DNA of 64,000 nt from Prunus persica (GCF_000346465.2 NC_034015.1:12066637-12130636); one strand, 5' to 3'; shown: positions 24,510 through 37,389, counted from the stretch's first letter. Notes: generated from the letters alone by a model not told the origin. Numbers and translations are program-made.

Positions 24510-26662
24510 TGACGATGGCCCCGAGAATTTCAAAGCTAGGGTTTTCTGTTTGTTTCTCGATAAAACTTAAACGACTGTTTGATTTTCCGACAACTAAAAG
24601 GTCTCTATTTCTTAGGCGTTTGTCGTCAAGGCTCCAGGTGTCCTCACAGAGAGAGATGGACTTAATAAAATTAATTAAGACTGATCATGTGTTATACTAA
24701 TTAAGTAATCAGATATTTAAAGCAATGAGGATTTTATCAAGAATTTAATGCTTTACAAATTAAAACTCTAATGAAATTTAAAACTTATCTTTTTGGAGGG
24801 ATTAATGACTGTGACAGCAGAGGTGACATCATGTGTAATGATGGTTTTAGTGCTACTAGTAGTAAGGTGGTGGCGAGGTAAGAGTGTGGTGGCGGCAACG
24901 GCAGCGATGCTGATGAGATGGTTTATCGCGGTTGTTGTGGGGAGGTGCAGATGGTTGCGGTGATGGGCATAGTATGGTTATAGTGGTGGTGGTAGCCAAA
25001 TATGGTTCGGTTGGGGTGGTGGTGGTATAGGCGATGTGATACATAGTTTATTTTATTTTATTTTTCTTCAAATCTTTCACTCTTGAAAATTTTGAAATAA
25101 TGTCTATTTATATAGAATTGAAAATCAATAGCGATACTCATGATAAAGTGGTGGTGGTGGTATAAAAGATGTGGTATATTATTTTTAAATTATTTTTTCT
25201 CTTAAAATTATAATTCTCTTGAACTCTTAGAAATGATAACTATTTAGATAAAATTTAAATTTAAAATTTATGACTTCGAAATTCTAAATTTGTTTCACAA
25301 AAAGATTTTAAATTTATATATTTTAATGAATCCAAACAAAAGTGTAGGTGCATGTCAATTCAAAAGTTAGGACTTTTATCTAAATTCCAAATTTATTTTC
25401 TTCTTTCAAGCCTTTGCTGCTACAAAACAAACGCTACCCAACTTTCTTCCTAACTATGATTTCTCAACTAACACGCATATATGATGGAGCACATCCCATC
25501 GACACGTTTATAACGAAACAACGCATAATACTCAATATACGAGCATGCTTACACCATGTAAGTTGGAAATTAAGAAAAGTAGGTTGTATAACATGGTCTA
25601 ATCATTAAACATGACGTCTAATACATGGCCTACCAACAAGGACATCAATCAATTTCATACAATGTTGTACATGATCGAACTCACGTGCAAGAAGACCGAA
25701 AAACCACCTGATTAATTGACTTAAACCGCATATCTTTTTTAATTTGCAATACACAAATTCAAATTTGACATAAACCCTATAATATGAAGAAAAATATCAC
25801 CGAATCAATAGCTAGTTTAGTATTCTCCTATTGGGCAATTATATGTTTTGTCCACCGTCCACATTGTAAATGGACAAGACCTTACACCATATTCATGTCG
25901 ACTCCACCTGTTTCACAATTTTAATGTCAATAATCGATTAAAACTTGTCAAAAACGACCTGTCCCATCCTATGGTGCATCATTTTCATCTTCCTGTTTGC
26001 CGCCCATCTCACAAATCCATTTATTGAACATATTCTAGCAATAGCAGAACTATGAATTTTTCAATAGGTGAATTGTGCTAGCTAAAGTTATTAGCTAAAA
26101 ATTTCATTATCATTAATTTATGTACTTACAGTTTCAATAATTTTTTTTTAGAAATAAAAGTGTATATTAAATTATATAAACCATGTTAGTTAATAATTTT
26201 ATTGACTTTTTTTCAATACGTTTCTTTTGTGATAAACAATATTGGGATAGGGGTAATCGAACTTAGGACATCAAGTGCAATGGTAAATAGTCTCAACTAT
26301 TGGAATTAGCCCCTAACAATTTCCAATAAACTTTAACATAAAACAAATACATATTAAATGCAACCAAAAACCACATATTGTCAAAATGAAAATATGTTCA
26401 ACAACATAATTGAAAATATATCTATTTTAATGGGTATTTTTATTGTTGCCCTGAAACTAAATTCATAAAGAATTAGATTTGTTTTGAATTTTAATAGGTT
26501 AATACATACTGGACTATATTTAAAATAAGGCAAATATATAGGTTTGATTTTTGTTTATCCCCAAAACCTCCCTAGGTTACAGTTTGTCCTAGTTCCGCCA
26601 GTGTATTGTAATGATCTATTGACTTTGTTGAAAATGTTTTCTTCTTTGCCAATCGGTAAATA
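24510..26662. other. intergenic region upstream of the CPSF-A-like gene
   Basis: The first ~150 bases are the 5' leader and promoter side of the CPSF-A-like gene. A GGT/GTGG-rich low-complexity block lies at about 24865-25030 with a smaller echo near 25150 (GTGGTGGTGGTATA). The rest is AT-rich with no supported gene. Confidence 0.5.
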
Positions 26663-27136
26663 AGGGTTCGTTTGGTATCCTACTTAGATCAAATTTTACA
26701 AACTCAAAAACAAATTTGAAGTCCAAAACTTAAAATACCCGTTTAGTAAGGCCAGTTTTAAAAACCCGAACCAAAACAAACTAAAAAACACCCAATGATT
26801 GAAAACCGAAAAAGTGAGGTTATATATATATATTTTATCTCTCTCGCTCGCTCTCTCTCCTCTCTTTCTCGTCATTCTCTCATCTGTCTCTGTCTCTCAT
26901 TGGTTGCTGGTTCAACGCCATCATTTGCAGCTCTATCAAGCTCACAGATTTTTCCATTTTTTTGTTAACTTCAATTTGAGAATCCGGGGTTTCTAATTTT
27001 AATTTTAATTTTTTAGATTTTAAAAATAGTTTGGAGTTCAATACCAAAGAAGTTTTTAGATCTTAAAATCACTATTTGAAAACTCATCTTTTTAAAAAGA
27101 ATTATAATTTTTGAGTAGGATACCAAACAATGCCCT
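26663..27136. mobile_element. MITE-like element with GTTTGGTATCCTACT inverted ends, ~474 bp
   Basis: The left end AGGG-TTC-GTTTGGTATCCTACT (26663 on) matches the reverse complement of the right end (AGTAGGATACCAAAC followed by AATGCCCT, ending at 27136). The match covers about 22 bases with one indel. Such ends are common in plant hAT-like MITEs. No target-site duplication is convincing. The interior holds a (TA)n and a CT-rich stretch near 26820-26880 and no gene. Confidence 0.6.
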
Positions 27137-27318
27137 AGAATTTCAGTGCAACAAAGCAAGAGAGAACACTATCATGCACGCTATCAAATTGCTTTTACTC
27201 TGATTACAAAGACAATTGAACCTATAATTTTACTAATACATAAAGCATGATGAAGGTATTAAGATGCAACTGTCCAAGAGGCTTCAATCCGCGGCAGCAC
27301 GAACATGAGCACACTCCC

Positions 27319-29322
27319 TTACTTTAGCACAAAAGATGCGCCGGTGTCCTCCAATGTTCCAATAGACTCCTTGAGAAGTCTCTGTGCTTCTTCTCTCCTC
27401 CTAAACCAGAAAGTGAAGCAAATAGTCACAAGCAATTATGTAACATCCAATCCGCATGGCAATTTGATTACACAGTCAAAGTACCAGTAGATTTAAGGAA
27501 TTTATATGCATCTTTGAACTCTTACACTGACCACGCACACACTGCTTTTTACTTTTAACCTCATAATTCAAAGTTGCAAGAAATTAAATATCAACATTTC
27601 GATGCCTCACATACAAGAATAGGGGAGTTTTTCTATAACAACTTCTACAATGCACCAAAAGAATAGCCTAGTAGATTCAAGTAATTTTACTCTAAATAAA
27701 ATGCTATATAAGCTATTCATTTAAATGATCAAAGGACAGAGAAATTTTCCTTCAACTGTTTTGGAAAAAAAAGCAAAACATTTCAGCCTCAGACCACAAA
27801 TCTTTTCAGTAATTGTTGAAAGCATACCTCTTTATATCCTCCACAGCTTGTTTACGACGTTGTATCTGAAGTTCTAGAATGTGAATTAGCGTTGCCCTAG
27901 CCTGTATGATAAAATAAATTACAAAATAAAGAACCTCAAATACAAACCAATACAGAGCATTCTAAGACCCAAAACTATCTTACTTGATGGGGACGCAATG
28001 AGTTGAGAAGATGATGCAAGTTCTTGAAGATAAGAGATATATCTTCCACTCTCCTCGCGTACTGTGATGGTCTCTCTACAAGAATATCAGCCAGCTCCAA
28101 AATGTGCAGCTGTAATTCTCTGTTAAGTGACCTCAGTTCCTTCTTATAATCTAAGGAGTATCACAATTTTTGTCAGAGAAGCACAAAACATTTTAGAGGC
28201 GAAAAACAAACGCATGCATATGCACAATATTTCTTGTTAATTATTATCAATCAAATCATACTTTGCAAACCAGAAGATACATACCCCATAACATTCTTCT
28301 CCTTTCTAGAGAGGACATTTGTATTGCACTAAAGAAGGCTCATTAAGGGATCATATTTTAATCGTAATGTCTGATCTATCATTTATGACAACATTTTCTA
28401 GTATGGATTGGATATATGCCATAGCCTAGAAAACTATGCCAATCTATCAGAAATGTGGAGTAACTGTAACCAAGAAAGGTGTAGATAACTGTAACCAAGA
28501 GAAAATTTCTCAGTCTAGTAACTGTGTTCTACCTTAGCAAAGAAAACCTCTCTTTTGCTAACAACTTTCTAAAGAAAATTATAGTTAACTAGTTTATAAA
28601 AATGATAAATAATAATAAGATAATTCAACCAATGCTAAGAAGAAACTGCAATAAATGGTGATCGCAACAATGCTTGAAGCAAGAAAACGTTCACATTAAT
28701 TCCTAAATTTCAAAAGCAGTAATTTCACATGACAAAACAAATAATTAAAACTAGAACGGAGACATACCAATGTTTGGGCCTTTTGGATACAGTTGACGCA
28801 CTCCCTGATCTTCCAAGCTCGGAAGAATGTCATCAGTCTATATAAAATAAAATAAAACTAATTAAGAAAAGATTACAGGGAAAACAATGAAATCATACAT
28901 TGATAACATCAACACGGCAAATTATAGAATTACACATATTTTGTAGAGGATAATCCAAACTCAACATTCAAAGCCAACAACTTTAAAGGTACATATATGA
29001 CATTCCTGGCTAAAGCAACTGCTATAAAGGAGAGATGGCATTCTTCAAACAGTAAATTCAACAAACTTTACTTTTCACCAAAACTTCCAGCATCCAGTCA
29101 TTAGTGACAAAAGAAATTTTCAGAAATCAAATTACATAGTTTATATAAATTTTGACAGGAAGAATGCAAAGAATGAGAAAAGCTCACAGTGTAATTGCCA
29201 CCATAGCAAATGTATGTCCCTTCAATCGGAGGGGGCGGCTCCGGAGCTGATTTGGGATCTTGCAAGTAATCTTTGTAGAGCTTATAATATGGTGGTGGTG
29301 GTGGATATGTCGCTGTAGCCAT
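27319..29322 (-). CDS. MED7: Mediator of RNA polymerase II transcription subunit 7, 175 aa
   Basis: MED7 is a core subunit of the Mediator middle module, linking transcription factors to RNA polymerase II in the nucleus. Five coding exons: 29188-29322, 28768-28837, 27984-28150, 27828-27901 and 27319-27400 (stop TAA). The N-terminus MATATYPPPPPYYKLYKDY and the following PEPPPPIEGTY block are the MED7 signature. The central part (ELRSLNRELQLHILELADIL, then NLHHLLNSLRPHQAR) forms the conserved helical core, and a Lys/Arg-rich helix closes the protein. Length fits the family (Arabidopsis copies are near 168 residues as remembered). An in-frame ATG nine bases upstream would add three residues but breaks the conserved start. 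The 5' leader appears to be interrupted by introns, with likely donor at 29937 and acceptors near 29348 and 30010. Confidence 0.94.
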
Positions 29323-30126
29323 TGCCAGCACCTTCTGGCCAAACCTAAATCAACCAAGTTTAAAGAAAACAATCATGCCAAGGGCAGCTCTCAAAATCAA
29401 ACAGAAAACAAACTGAAATAACCTAATAGAAATATTAAGAAATCACCCAATTATGTACATAGAAACACAGAATTTGAACCTAGAAACACAGTCTCCTTTG
29501 CATCACGACATTGACACCTAAAGCGAACACACAGCCACACAATTGTTTAAACCAAACCATAAACCTGCAATTTCCTTTTAACAGAGACAAAGTACCCACA
29601 CCTCCATCTGCATCTCCACCACAATATCACCCAAACCACAATCAAATGCATTCTACCAAACCAAAATCAAGCCCATTTAAAAATGCCATAAACAAAACAA
29701 TCTCAAAAGATTACAGGGAACCCGAAACCATCCCATAAATTAAATCCACGCCTCCATATGTATTAGCTGCTGATAGAATGTGAACTTTGCAACGTATTGT
29801 TATAAATTTTTTACATTAGCACAAGACCTTGTCATAAGAAACAACAAATAGTAATAAAATAAAAAAAATCTATTCCCAAATTAAAATCAGAAATTCATAA
29901 CAATACAAATGTAAAATTATACACAAAGCAAACTTACCTGAACTCAAAAAACCTACTCCGGCAGCTGTACTGAAATTGGGATTGATGCACAGAAGCAATT
30001 GATTTACTGAAAGAGAAAAAAGATAATTATATCACTCGAAAATTAAACCTTTAACTCAGAAAACAAATATAAAGCTATGGAAGAGAGAGAGAGAGAGGAA
30101 TTGGAGAAGGAAAGAGAAAATCAGAA
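29323..30126 (-). other. MED7 5' leader with probable 5' UTR introns
   Basis: On the MED7 strand there is an acceptor-like TTTAG near 29348, a strong CAG|GTAAGT donor at 29938-29937 and a TTTCAG acceptor near 30010. Together these suggest a short non-coding exon of about 29938-30009 between two UTR introns. A GA-rich tract near 30083-30120 probably lies at the transcription-start side. These are inferred from splice signals only. Confidence 0.45.
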
Positions 30127-30296
30127 ATTAGGTAAGTTCAATCCGTGGCCGATTTTTTTTCGAGCGAGAATGGAACCGGAACTGGGCGTTCCTGGTTGGA
30201 TTCGCCATAACCGGAACCCTCATCTCCAAGTTCTCTCTTGACCTCACTGAGGAAGATGCTAAAACCTCACCTTTCGTTCAGAGGCTCAAGAGGTGA
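30127..30296 (+). pseudogene. ATP synthase ~6-kDa subunit (mitochondrial) relic, start lost and frameshifted
   Basis: Two adjacent reading frames resemble the small plant mitochondrial ATP synthase 6-kDa subunit, which normally begins M-R-K-F-D-P-W-P and has one membrane helix. Frame one covers K-F-N-P-W-P-I-F-F (30134-30160). Frame two runs from E-R-E-W-N-R-N-W through a hydrophobic GFAITGTLISKF segment to LTEEDAKTSPFVQRLKR and a TGA at 30294-30296. Three faults are visible: the expected ATG reads ATT (30127-30129), an extra T follows the AGG codon, and the T-run at 30153-30160 has eight T's where seven would keep frame. Gene identity rests on remembered family sequence. The relic lies head-to-head with MED7 and overlaps its likely promoter. 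Confidence 0.68.
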
Positions 30297-30477
30297 TTTC
30301 TTCTCATGTTGTGGAGAGGGAGATTCGCGTGCTTTCTCCAAGGACTATGATAACATGAGAAGAAAAATAGACAAGGAGGGAGAGGTTTGCTTTTTAATAT
30401 TTATTTTATTCATCATACTTGTTGCTCAATTATATTGTTGATCCGGTTTTTCGGATAAAATTTAAATAAATAAAAAA

Positions 30478-30936
30478 GAGCTGCTAAACGAACCTTAAAA
30501 TTAACTGAGTACACCATATGATCTAAGTACATCTTAATATTTTAATTAAAATATAAAATTAACTAAGTACACCCTATAAAACTACCAAAAATATCCATAA
30601 TACACTCTAATATTTGTAGCATTATTTTATAGTTGATTTTCAGCTTGATTTTTTTAATAGTGTTTATAAATCTTTGACTTTTCATATGGATTTATGCTTC
30701 TACTAAAATTGTTGACACTAATTTTTGCAATTCCAAGTTCTTGCAATCACCACCTCTTTCGTTAAAAACACAATAGGACAAGCAATCTCTTGATTAGGGT
30801 TGAATATGGTTAGTACGGTTTTCACAATTCCATATATCCTTTTTGGTCATTTTATATTAGAGTAAATCAGTAATTCAATATATACTTTTATAGTAGGGTG
30901 TACTCAGTTAATTTTAGGGTTCGTTTAGCAGCACTC
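30478..30936. mobile_element. hAT-type MITE, 459 bp, with 8-bp target-site duplication
   Basis: Near-perfect terminal inverted repeats of about 35 bases share the core CTGCTAAACGAACC followed by TAAAATTAACTGAGTACACC on both sides (one indel and one substitution near the tip). The element is bounded by identical 8-bp repeats ATAAAAAA at 30470-30477 and 30937-30944; eight-base duplications are the hAT-superfamily hallmark. No coding capacity is present. A-rich flanks weaken the duplication evidence slightly. Confidence 0.78.
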
Positions 30937-30944
30937 ATAAAAAA

Positions 30945-31641
30945 TTGATGTGTTTTCCACTAAAGTTTTTTAATTGCACCTTGTAGTTTATTAATTATTG
31001 CAAGTTGCAACTAGGTCTAAAATTGTCTAAAATGATTTAATTTGCAATCGTTAATAAACTAGATAGTTAAATTATTGTGTGTATCTGATGTCGTATGTGT
31101 TGAATTATAACACGTGCACACTTAAGGACGTATTGTGTGTATGTGATGCCGTACGAAGAAGAAATGTGGGGGATGTATGGGTGGGATAATAACTTGTTGA
31201 AAGGCAATTACTTTAGGAATTGCAGAATTGTGGATCGGCTAGTGACCCTTGGAAACCATTTATTGGCTTTGTGAAAACTTACTAGAAGCAAAGCTCATAA
31301 AATATGCTATGCCTCTTCTACTTGGTTCAAGCTGCTGCACGAGATAACAATGAGGATGTTGTTACATTTGGTGGAAGGGCTGGTAGTTTTCTGGTGCAAA
31401 AAAAGAAAGAAGAAGAAAAAATATTGTCTTTCTGATGGCAAAACAAAAATCAAATAAAATTCTGGTCAGGCACAAATCTAAAGAGGCAACTTATTGTTAA
31501 CAAGCAAAAGAAAACATGGCCGCAATTCAAAAGAAAACACAAAAAACTCCAACTTAAGCCTCTAGAAATAAACTCAAACGATAAAAAATAATAGTTTCCA
31601 AGGGGGAAAAAGTTTCAGCCTTGCTTTTATGCTATGTTTCC
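30945..31641. other. intergenic region downstream of eIF3c
   Basis: The last ~200 bases are probably the eIF3c 3' UTR. The remainder is AT-rich, with a repeated 'tattgtgtgtatgtgatgycgta'-like phrase near 31073 and 31130. I see no gene. Confidence 0.5.
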
Positions 31642-34600
31642 TTAAGCACGAATTCCTCTGTTTAGACTGACCAAACGGGTTGAAGTATCCATCTGAGACC
31701 CCCTTGCAGATGAACTAGCTTGATATCCAGTCCTCCCTGACCCTCCATAGGCAGCATCTTGATACCGCGTGTTGTGACCTGTTCCCCGGTACTGGCCTGT
31801 GCCTGTTCGATCCCTTGAATACCCACCTGCAGCTTGACCATATGCCATTGATCTATATCCTGTGCGCCCGGAGGCACCACCTTGCCTTCCTTGCGTGTAT
31901 GACAAGTTATCTTGCCACCTGCCACTCACTGCAGTTGTTCCAGCACCATAGTCCTGGCTGTCCCTACGCCTCAAAGGCTCTATAGCACCGCCACCTATCT
32001 TCAATTCGGTTGCCCTTTCGTTACTTTCTGCAATGATTGACAATTTCTCAGTCAATTGGAAAGCTAGATCCTGCAGCCTAGTGTGCTCGACATCATGGAA
32101 AACAATGCAGTGTGTCGGCTGATCCCAACTAGCACGCAGCTCATCGTTGATCATCATCTTGCTCACAATGCAATGAGCCTGCGCCTCTGAGAGCTTGAAC
32201 ATCTGGGTGAGCTGTGCTAAACTTAGAGTCTTGTATGCGGGGGAGTAGGTCAAGAGGTAGGTTCTCAGAGCCTCCTCCTTGATCTTAGCCTCGAGCATCT
32301 CAAGAACACTCTCGTGCTTCCTGAGGAGCTTCCAGACATGAAGGGAACTGATGACCTTAAAGGCCTTTTCGAAGTCACCTTTGCTGAGGGCTCTGGTAGC
32401 TGCCATTACATGATCCCTGACATTTTCAGGGGGTCCTGTGAATGTTTGCTTCTCATTCATTTCAAGAAACCGCCTGAACGTTTTGCTAATCACTCTGTGT
32501 TTTGTATCGGGGATGTTAGCTGCCGTATTAGGCACTTCTAGCAGCATGGCACATATCAAATGAGCTGCCTCCAGGAGCTCAGGGTTTATGTGCATATGGT
32601 ACGGCATCTGCCGTCTTCTCTCCAGCCTTTCCTGAAAAATAAAAACAGAAACAAAGAAACAAAAAGATTAGGGGGGATCAGTTCTATAAAATAGAGTTGA
32701 TAGCAAATTAGACAAAGAGCATTACTATTATCTACTATAACTAAATAAGTCGGCACAGAAAATCTAATTTAAGATTTCTTAGGCTCCAATCAAAATGCTC
32801 TGTTTATGGTTTCAGCTTTCCAGAATATGTTGTTTCCCTCGAATGGCTTGTTTAACCAATTTGCTTCATCAAATCCTTCGGTTTGTTTCTTAAGAATCTT
32901 GAAGATTATGCTAAATTGCAATTTGACAAAGAGCAGCACTCTTATCGTTTCATAATTGTAACACCGGAAACTAAGCTAATCTTGTGGCAGGAATCAAATT
33001 TACAACTTGTGGAATCAGTTAAAGAACATTCAAAGTTTTGTGTTTCAATGACTATAGACAAACACAAAAGGCACAGAAGCAGAGAAATGCAATATATATA
33101 CTCCTTTGCAAGAACAACACGCAGCCATTTTCCCATCCAATAGCTCAAAAAAGAAATCAATTCACACCTAAGGTAAGAACACATCGGGAGTTTCCTTGGG
33201 ATCTAGTCTGACCAAACCAAAAGTAACACATCTTACAAAAAATATTAGGTCACATCTGCTTAAATTTTTTTTTCAAATGGGACATAAGAACATTAATATT
33301 GGTAAATCTGTTTGACGACATATGACCTTCAGCTAGTTCTGGATTAATTAGTTATCTGTTTATGGGTTTTCCCCTTAGAGCCTGCTTGTGGAATTTTGAT
33401 TATAAATCTATACCATCAGTGCGCCTAATGAATTCAGGTCGTAAAGAAAGTATGAGGAAAACATAGAGAATAACTCTATAGAAAAACAAAACAAAAGAAT
33501 TGGTACCTGTTCAGGAGTTTTCTCATGATATCTACTTTGGGAGACACCTTGTGCAAGCAACTCCTTTACTCTTCCACCAGAATATAGCTCAGAAAGGCAG
33601 CTATGCCCTTCAGGGATCAGTCCGCTCCGAAATGCACACAGACCAAGTTGTGCCATTGCCCTATTAAACAGTATTTGGGTGGAAATGTCCATATGCGAGA
33701 TACTATCTTGCAGGTGACTCATTAGCATCAAGTCACGGGCAATAGAGAACTCGTCCAGGAGAGCATGGTGGTAAATGTCACAAAGCATTGCTCGAGCTTT
33801 CGTCCGGTCATCTCCATACTTATATATGAGGGAAACTAGAATATCCATCAAGGCCCTAATACTCTCAGTAAAAGTAGGTTTCCGAGGAACGAGCTCAGGA
33901 GTTAAAACAAATGCAGGTGGACCTCGACTTTCCTCAACTGATTTAGGCTCCTGGCCTTCACCACCAGTTTCACCATCTTCTGTCTGCTCTGCCAATATCT
34001 TCATGGCAGCATAAACTTCTTGCGGTTTATAATACACGAGCTCAACCCGCCTTAGGGCCACCTTTGCAGCAGCTTTAAACCTTCCAGCTTTCTCGAGATA
34101 CTCTTGAACATTTTGAGCAAGAGTCAAAAACATAGGTTCATCTCTGAGTCTTTCAATGTACTCACGGGTGTGAGGGTCAATGCACTGCAAGCTCTTGAAG
34201 AACTCAGTATCTATCCTTTCCACAAAGGCCACCAAGTTTCCCCAGACTCTGATTGTCTCGTTATAATCTGGTCCCTTCTGGGATTCATTCTCATCAGGCT
34301 CAATCATGTCATCCACCGTAATGTTAGGATATTGCATCAGAATATCAAGTATAACAAGCATATTCTGCACACACTTTTTCCATACATTTATAGGCATGTG
34401 CCCACTGAGACCAGGGTTCACATCAAACTGAGCAGAAACAAGACTGAAAAGAATCTCAAGCTTCTGTGCTGGGGTCTTAGCAACCTTTGTCAAGAAGGTA
34501 AGCTGCTCAACCTGTTCAAACCTTCCAGTTCCCTTCCTGCCCCGAGCCGCCACAACCTCTTTGAATTTCTTGTTAATCATATCCCATGTGATCTCACTAG

Positions 34601-35460
34601 GGTCCCTCATGAACTGCTTGTCCATGAGCTTATCCTTCTTACTCATTTTCTTCACCCAACCATCCTCGTTGTCCCCATCACCTTCTTCCTCTTCTTCACC
34701 ATCTCCACTAACCGAAAGCGCAATATCTTTTGGATCCTCAATTTCAGAACCTGTCTCTTCATTCTCACTTGTCTCATCTTCTACCCCCCCTTCCTCCTCG
34801 CTCTGCTCCGGATTCTCCCTGTACTTACTAATCAAATCCTCATAGTGCTTATTGTTCTTCTTCAGCTTCTGTTTCATAGCGTTCAAGGCCTTGGCATTGC
34901 TGCTACTCATCTTCTTCTTAGCATCCTTATTTGCAAGAGCCTGAGCCAAAAAGTCCTCCAACAAAACAAGCGCTTTGATGTACAGAGACGGTACTTTTTC
35001 AGACTCAGTCACACGCATCACCTTCTCAAGCTGCTTGTTCATCTTGTCAAAGCAGTCCTGCATGCTCACCCAGTCATTTATGTTCTTTGCATTCTTTATT
35101 TTGTCAACAGTGGCATTCATCTCATTGAAACGTTTGTCCTTCACGGATCTAACAACACGCTTCTCATCCTCAGATTCATCGTCGGGAAGCACATTGGTGC
35201 GGTATTTGTTGTCAATCTGTTTGGAAGTCTCAACGCTTGTGGCTTCAGCCTCCTCATCATACTCACTATCAGCATCCTCCGAATCACTACCAGTCTAAAA
35301 TGACACATGAAAATGTTATTAAAAAATAAAGAAAACAAGGAACTAGCACATAACATGCATCTTAACATTTCATCAAAATGTAGAATCCAGGAGTTAAGAA
35401 GAAAATTTGATCCAACTACGGAGGTGAAGTACAAACCTGGTTCCAGAACTTCGATTCCAT
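31642..35460 (-). CDS. EIF3C: eukaryotic translation initiation factor 3 subunit C, 933 aa
   Basis: This is a core subunit of the cytosolic eIF3 complex, which recruits mRNA and other initiation factors to the 40S subunit. Three coding exons: 35437-35460 (encoding MESKFWNQ), 33507-35294 and 31642-32631 (stop TAA). The joined product is 933 residues, close to known plant eIF3c. Seen in order: an acidic N-terminus ([15 protein letters not shown]), the eIF3c_N region, a strongly acidic Glu/Asp-rich block around residues 160-190, the conserved body, and a C-terminal PCI domain in the third exon (from about [17 protein letters not shown] to the Lys/Glu-rich helices). A Gly/Arg/Tyr-rich tail with [13 protein letters not shown] repeats follows. 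The 5' leader extends to ~35980 and may contain an intron. An antisense open frame of 399 codons across exon 2 is only a shadow. Confidence 0.96.
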
Positions 35461-36360
35461 TCTGTCCTACAACAAACTGAAACAGGTCGAGAGAAAATCA
35501 CAAGAATCTGTTTGGTTGATTATGCGAAACAGCTTCGAAAATCAGCCTCAAAGTTTATCTTCCTGTTCATTACAAGCCAAACCCAATTCATGAAAATTGA
35601 AAAAAACCAAAAAGCAAACAACTGATTCGGAAACAAAATCAACACACCAGACATAATTCTCAAATTTACATACTGTTTTAACACGTTACATGATTTATTA
35701 TACAAATTAAATTAACCAAAACTCATTAAAACAATAACTAGATTGCAATTTCTTTTGTTCTTTTACTTAGGCCCTGAAAAATCACTATATGATAAGCAAA
35801 CACATTCATCCATCCATGTATATATATATATAGAGAGAGACAGAGACAGAGACAGAGACAGAGGGAGAGGGAGAGATTGAAAATGAATTGGAGGCTTACA
35901 ATGGACGAAGAGAGCTTCCAAGCTTTGGTAGCAGATTGTAAGGCAGAGCTTGTTTGTGTTATTTTAATTGATCAGAGACAGCAAAGAATGCCGAGGGTTT
36001 GATTGCTGGTTGAGAAACTCAATATATAAAGGGATTCGTTTGGAATCTGCTTTTTTATGAAACCGTTTTGTTTTTCACGTGAAAATAGGAAAACCAATCT
36101 CACCAAAAATAAAAAAGGAATGTTTTATCTGAAAAGGAAAAAAGTTGTATGCAAAGCGGTGATTCTTTCTTTTTATAAATAAATAAATAAATAAATAAAT
36201 AAAAAGCAGTGATTCTTTCTCGGACAAGTTTTTTTTTCCGTAGCCCCCAAGCAAGACTAGACCTCTCCAGCTAACAAATTCCATTACCGTAAACTACACA
36301 ACTTGGTCCCCAAGCAAGACATAAATTAATCGTATCCATTTTTTATTTTCACAAGTGATA
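35461..36360. other. eIF3c 5' leader and upstream region with simple repeats
   Basis: It contains a TA run grading into (GAGACA)n at about 35818-35875 and an (AAAT)n tract at about 36175-36202. The eIF3c transcription start probably lies near 35900-36000. No other gene is visible. Confidence 0.5.
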
Positions 36361-37389
36361 GTGGGGGAAAATCGGACCTAGGACCAGGCCCGGCTCATAG
36401 GGTATGTGGGTTAGGCGACAGCACAACGCCTCAAAAAAATGAGGCCTCCTACAAAACCTTTTAGCCCAAGAGTTATAGTAACAAAAAGGCCTTTTATGTG
36501 TGTAACTCATACTTTTTCGGCTTTATTTCTTTTACTTTCATACATTGGGCCTATTTTACATAAACTAACAAACTTAGCACCTAAGCTTGAAACTTTTCAT
36601 TTTAACTTTTGTTCAAAATAAGTTAAGTGTTGAACATAAAAGACCTCAAACCTTAGCACCATTGCTATCTAAATGGTGAAATGGTATCTAAGATTGGTTT
36701 ATTTGGATTGCAGATTATGTGGGCAAAGCTGTACAGGTAATTCATTTTTTCCTTACGTTACATTTCATGCTTTTGCATATTTCTGAAGGCAGTCATATAT
36801 TGGTGCCTATTGGTGTTTTTTGACAGTTCCGAGTTAAGTTTTCTCCAAATGTGATCACTCTATATGTTACTCTTTCATTTCTATCTTTCAGATATATAGA
36901 TGAATTATATATCATAGTTACTAAACTCTATTATTGATGTGTACATGTACTTGCTACTGAAAGGAATGTCGTCCCAGTCGAAACCACGAAACCTACAGGT
37001 TCATCTGGGATGGGGGAAAGGAGAGCTGAACAACTTGTCATGCAAGCTAGGAAAGATGAGAATGACAAAGGAGTTGTAAGAGGGTGGAAAGTGGGAAGTG
37101 AGCGGAGAGGTGCTGCAACACTGTTAGAACAGAGGGGTGGTTTGCAAGAGGGCTATTTAAATATCAGCCTAAGAAGAGAGTGATGTTTTCTAAAGTGCAA
37201 GGTCCTTTCTTCAAGGTTGCTTGGCTTCTTCGTGAAATGGCTAAGGAATAAGTTGGGATGGATGCACTTCAATTATGAATTATATTATGTTGTTGTTGAC
37301 ATTATAGTTTGGACTTGTGTAGTTGATGCTAACAAAAGACTATGAGAACATCTCTCGATATTGGCCTACACATAATGAGTATGGGAGAA
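36361..37389. other. intergenic region with a transposon-end-like block and a short unexplained open frame
   Basis: Around 36383-36450 a CAGGCCCGGCTCATAGGG-type block resembles termini of plant hAT-like repeats, but no partner end was found. From about 36962 a frame on the + strand stays open to a TGA near 37181, with polar residues (V-P-V-E-T-T-K-P-T-G-S-S-G-M-G, then E-R-R-A-E-Q-L-V-M-Q-A-R-K). It could be a captured or decayed exon of a gene I do not recognise. Confidence 0.4.

Noticed and set aside
24865..25030. GGT/GTGG-rich block as a coding Gly-rich or Pro-rich domain
   Set aside because: Frames are broken and repeats irregular; treated as low-complexity spacer.
34104..35303. 399-codon + strand open frame
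   Set aside because: It lies antisense to the conserved eIF3c coding exon; its length is a by-product of that exon's codon use.
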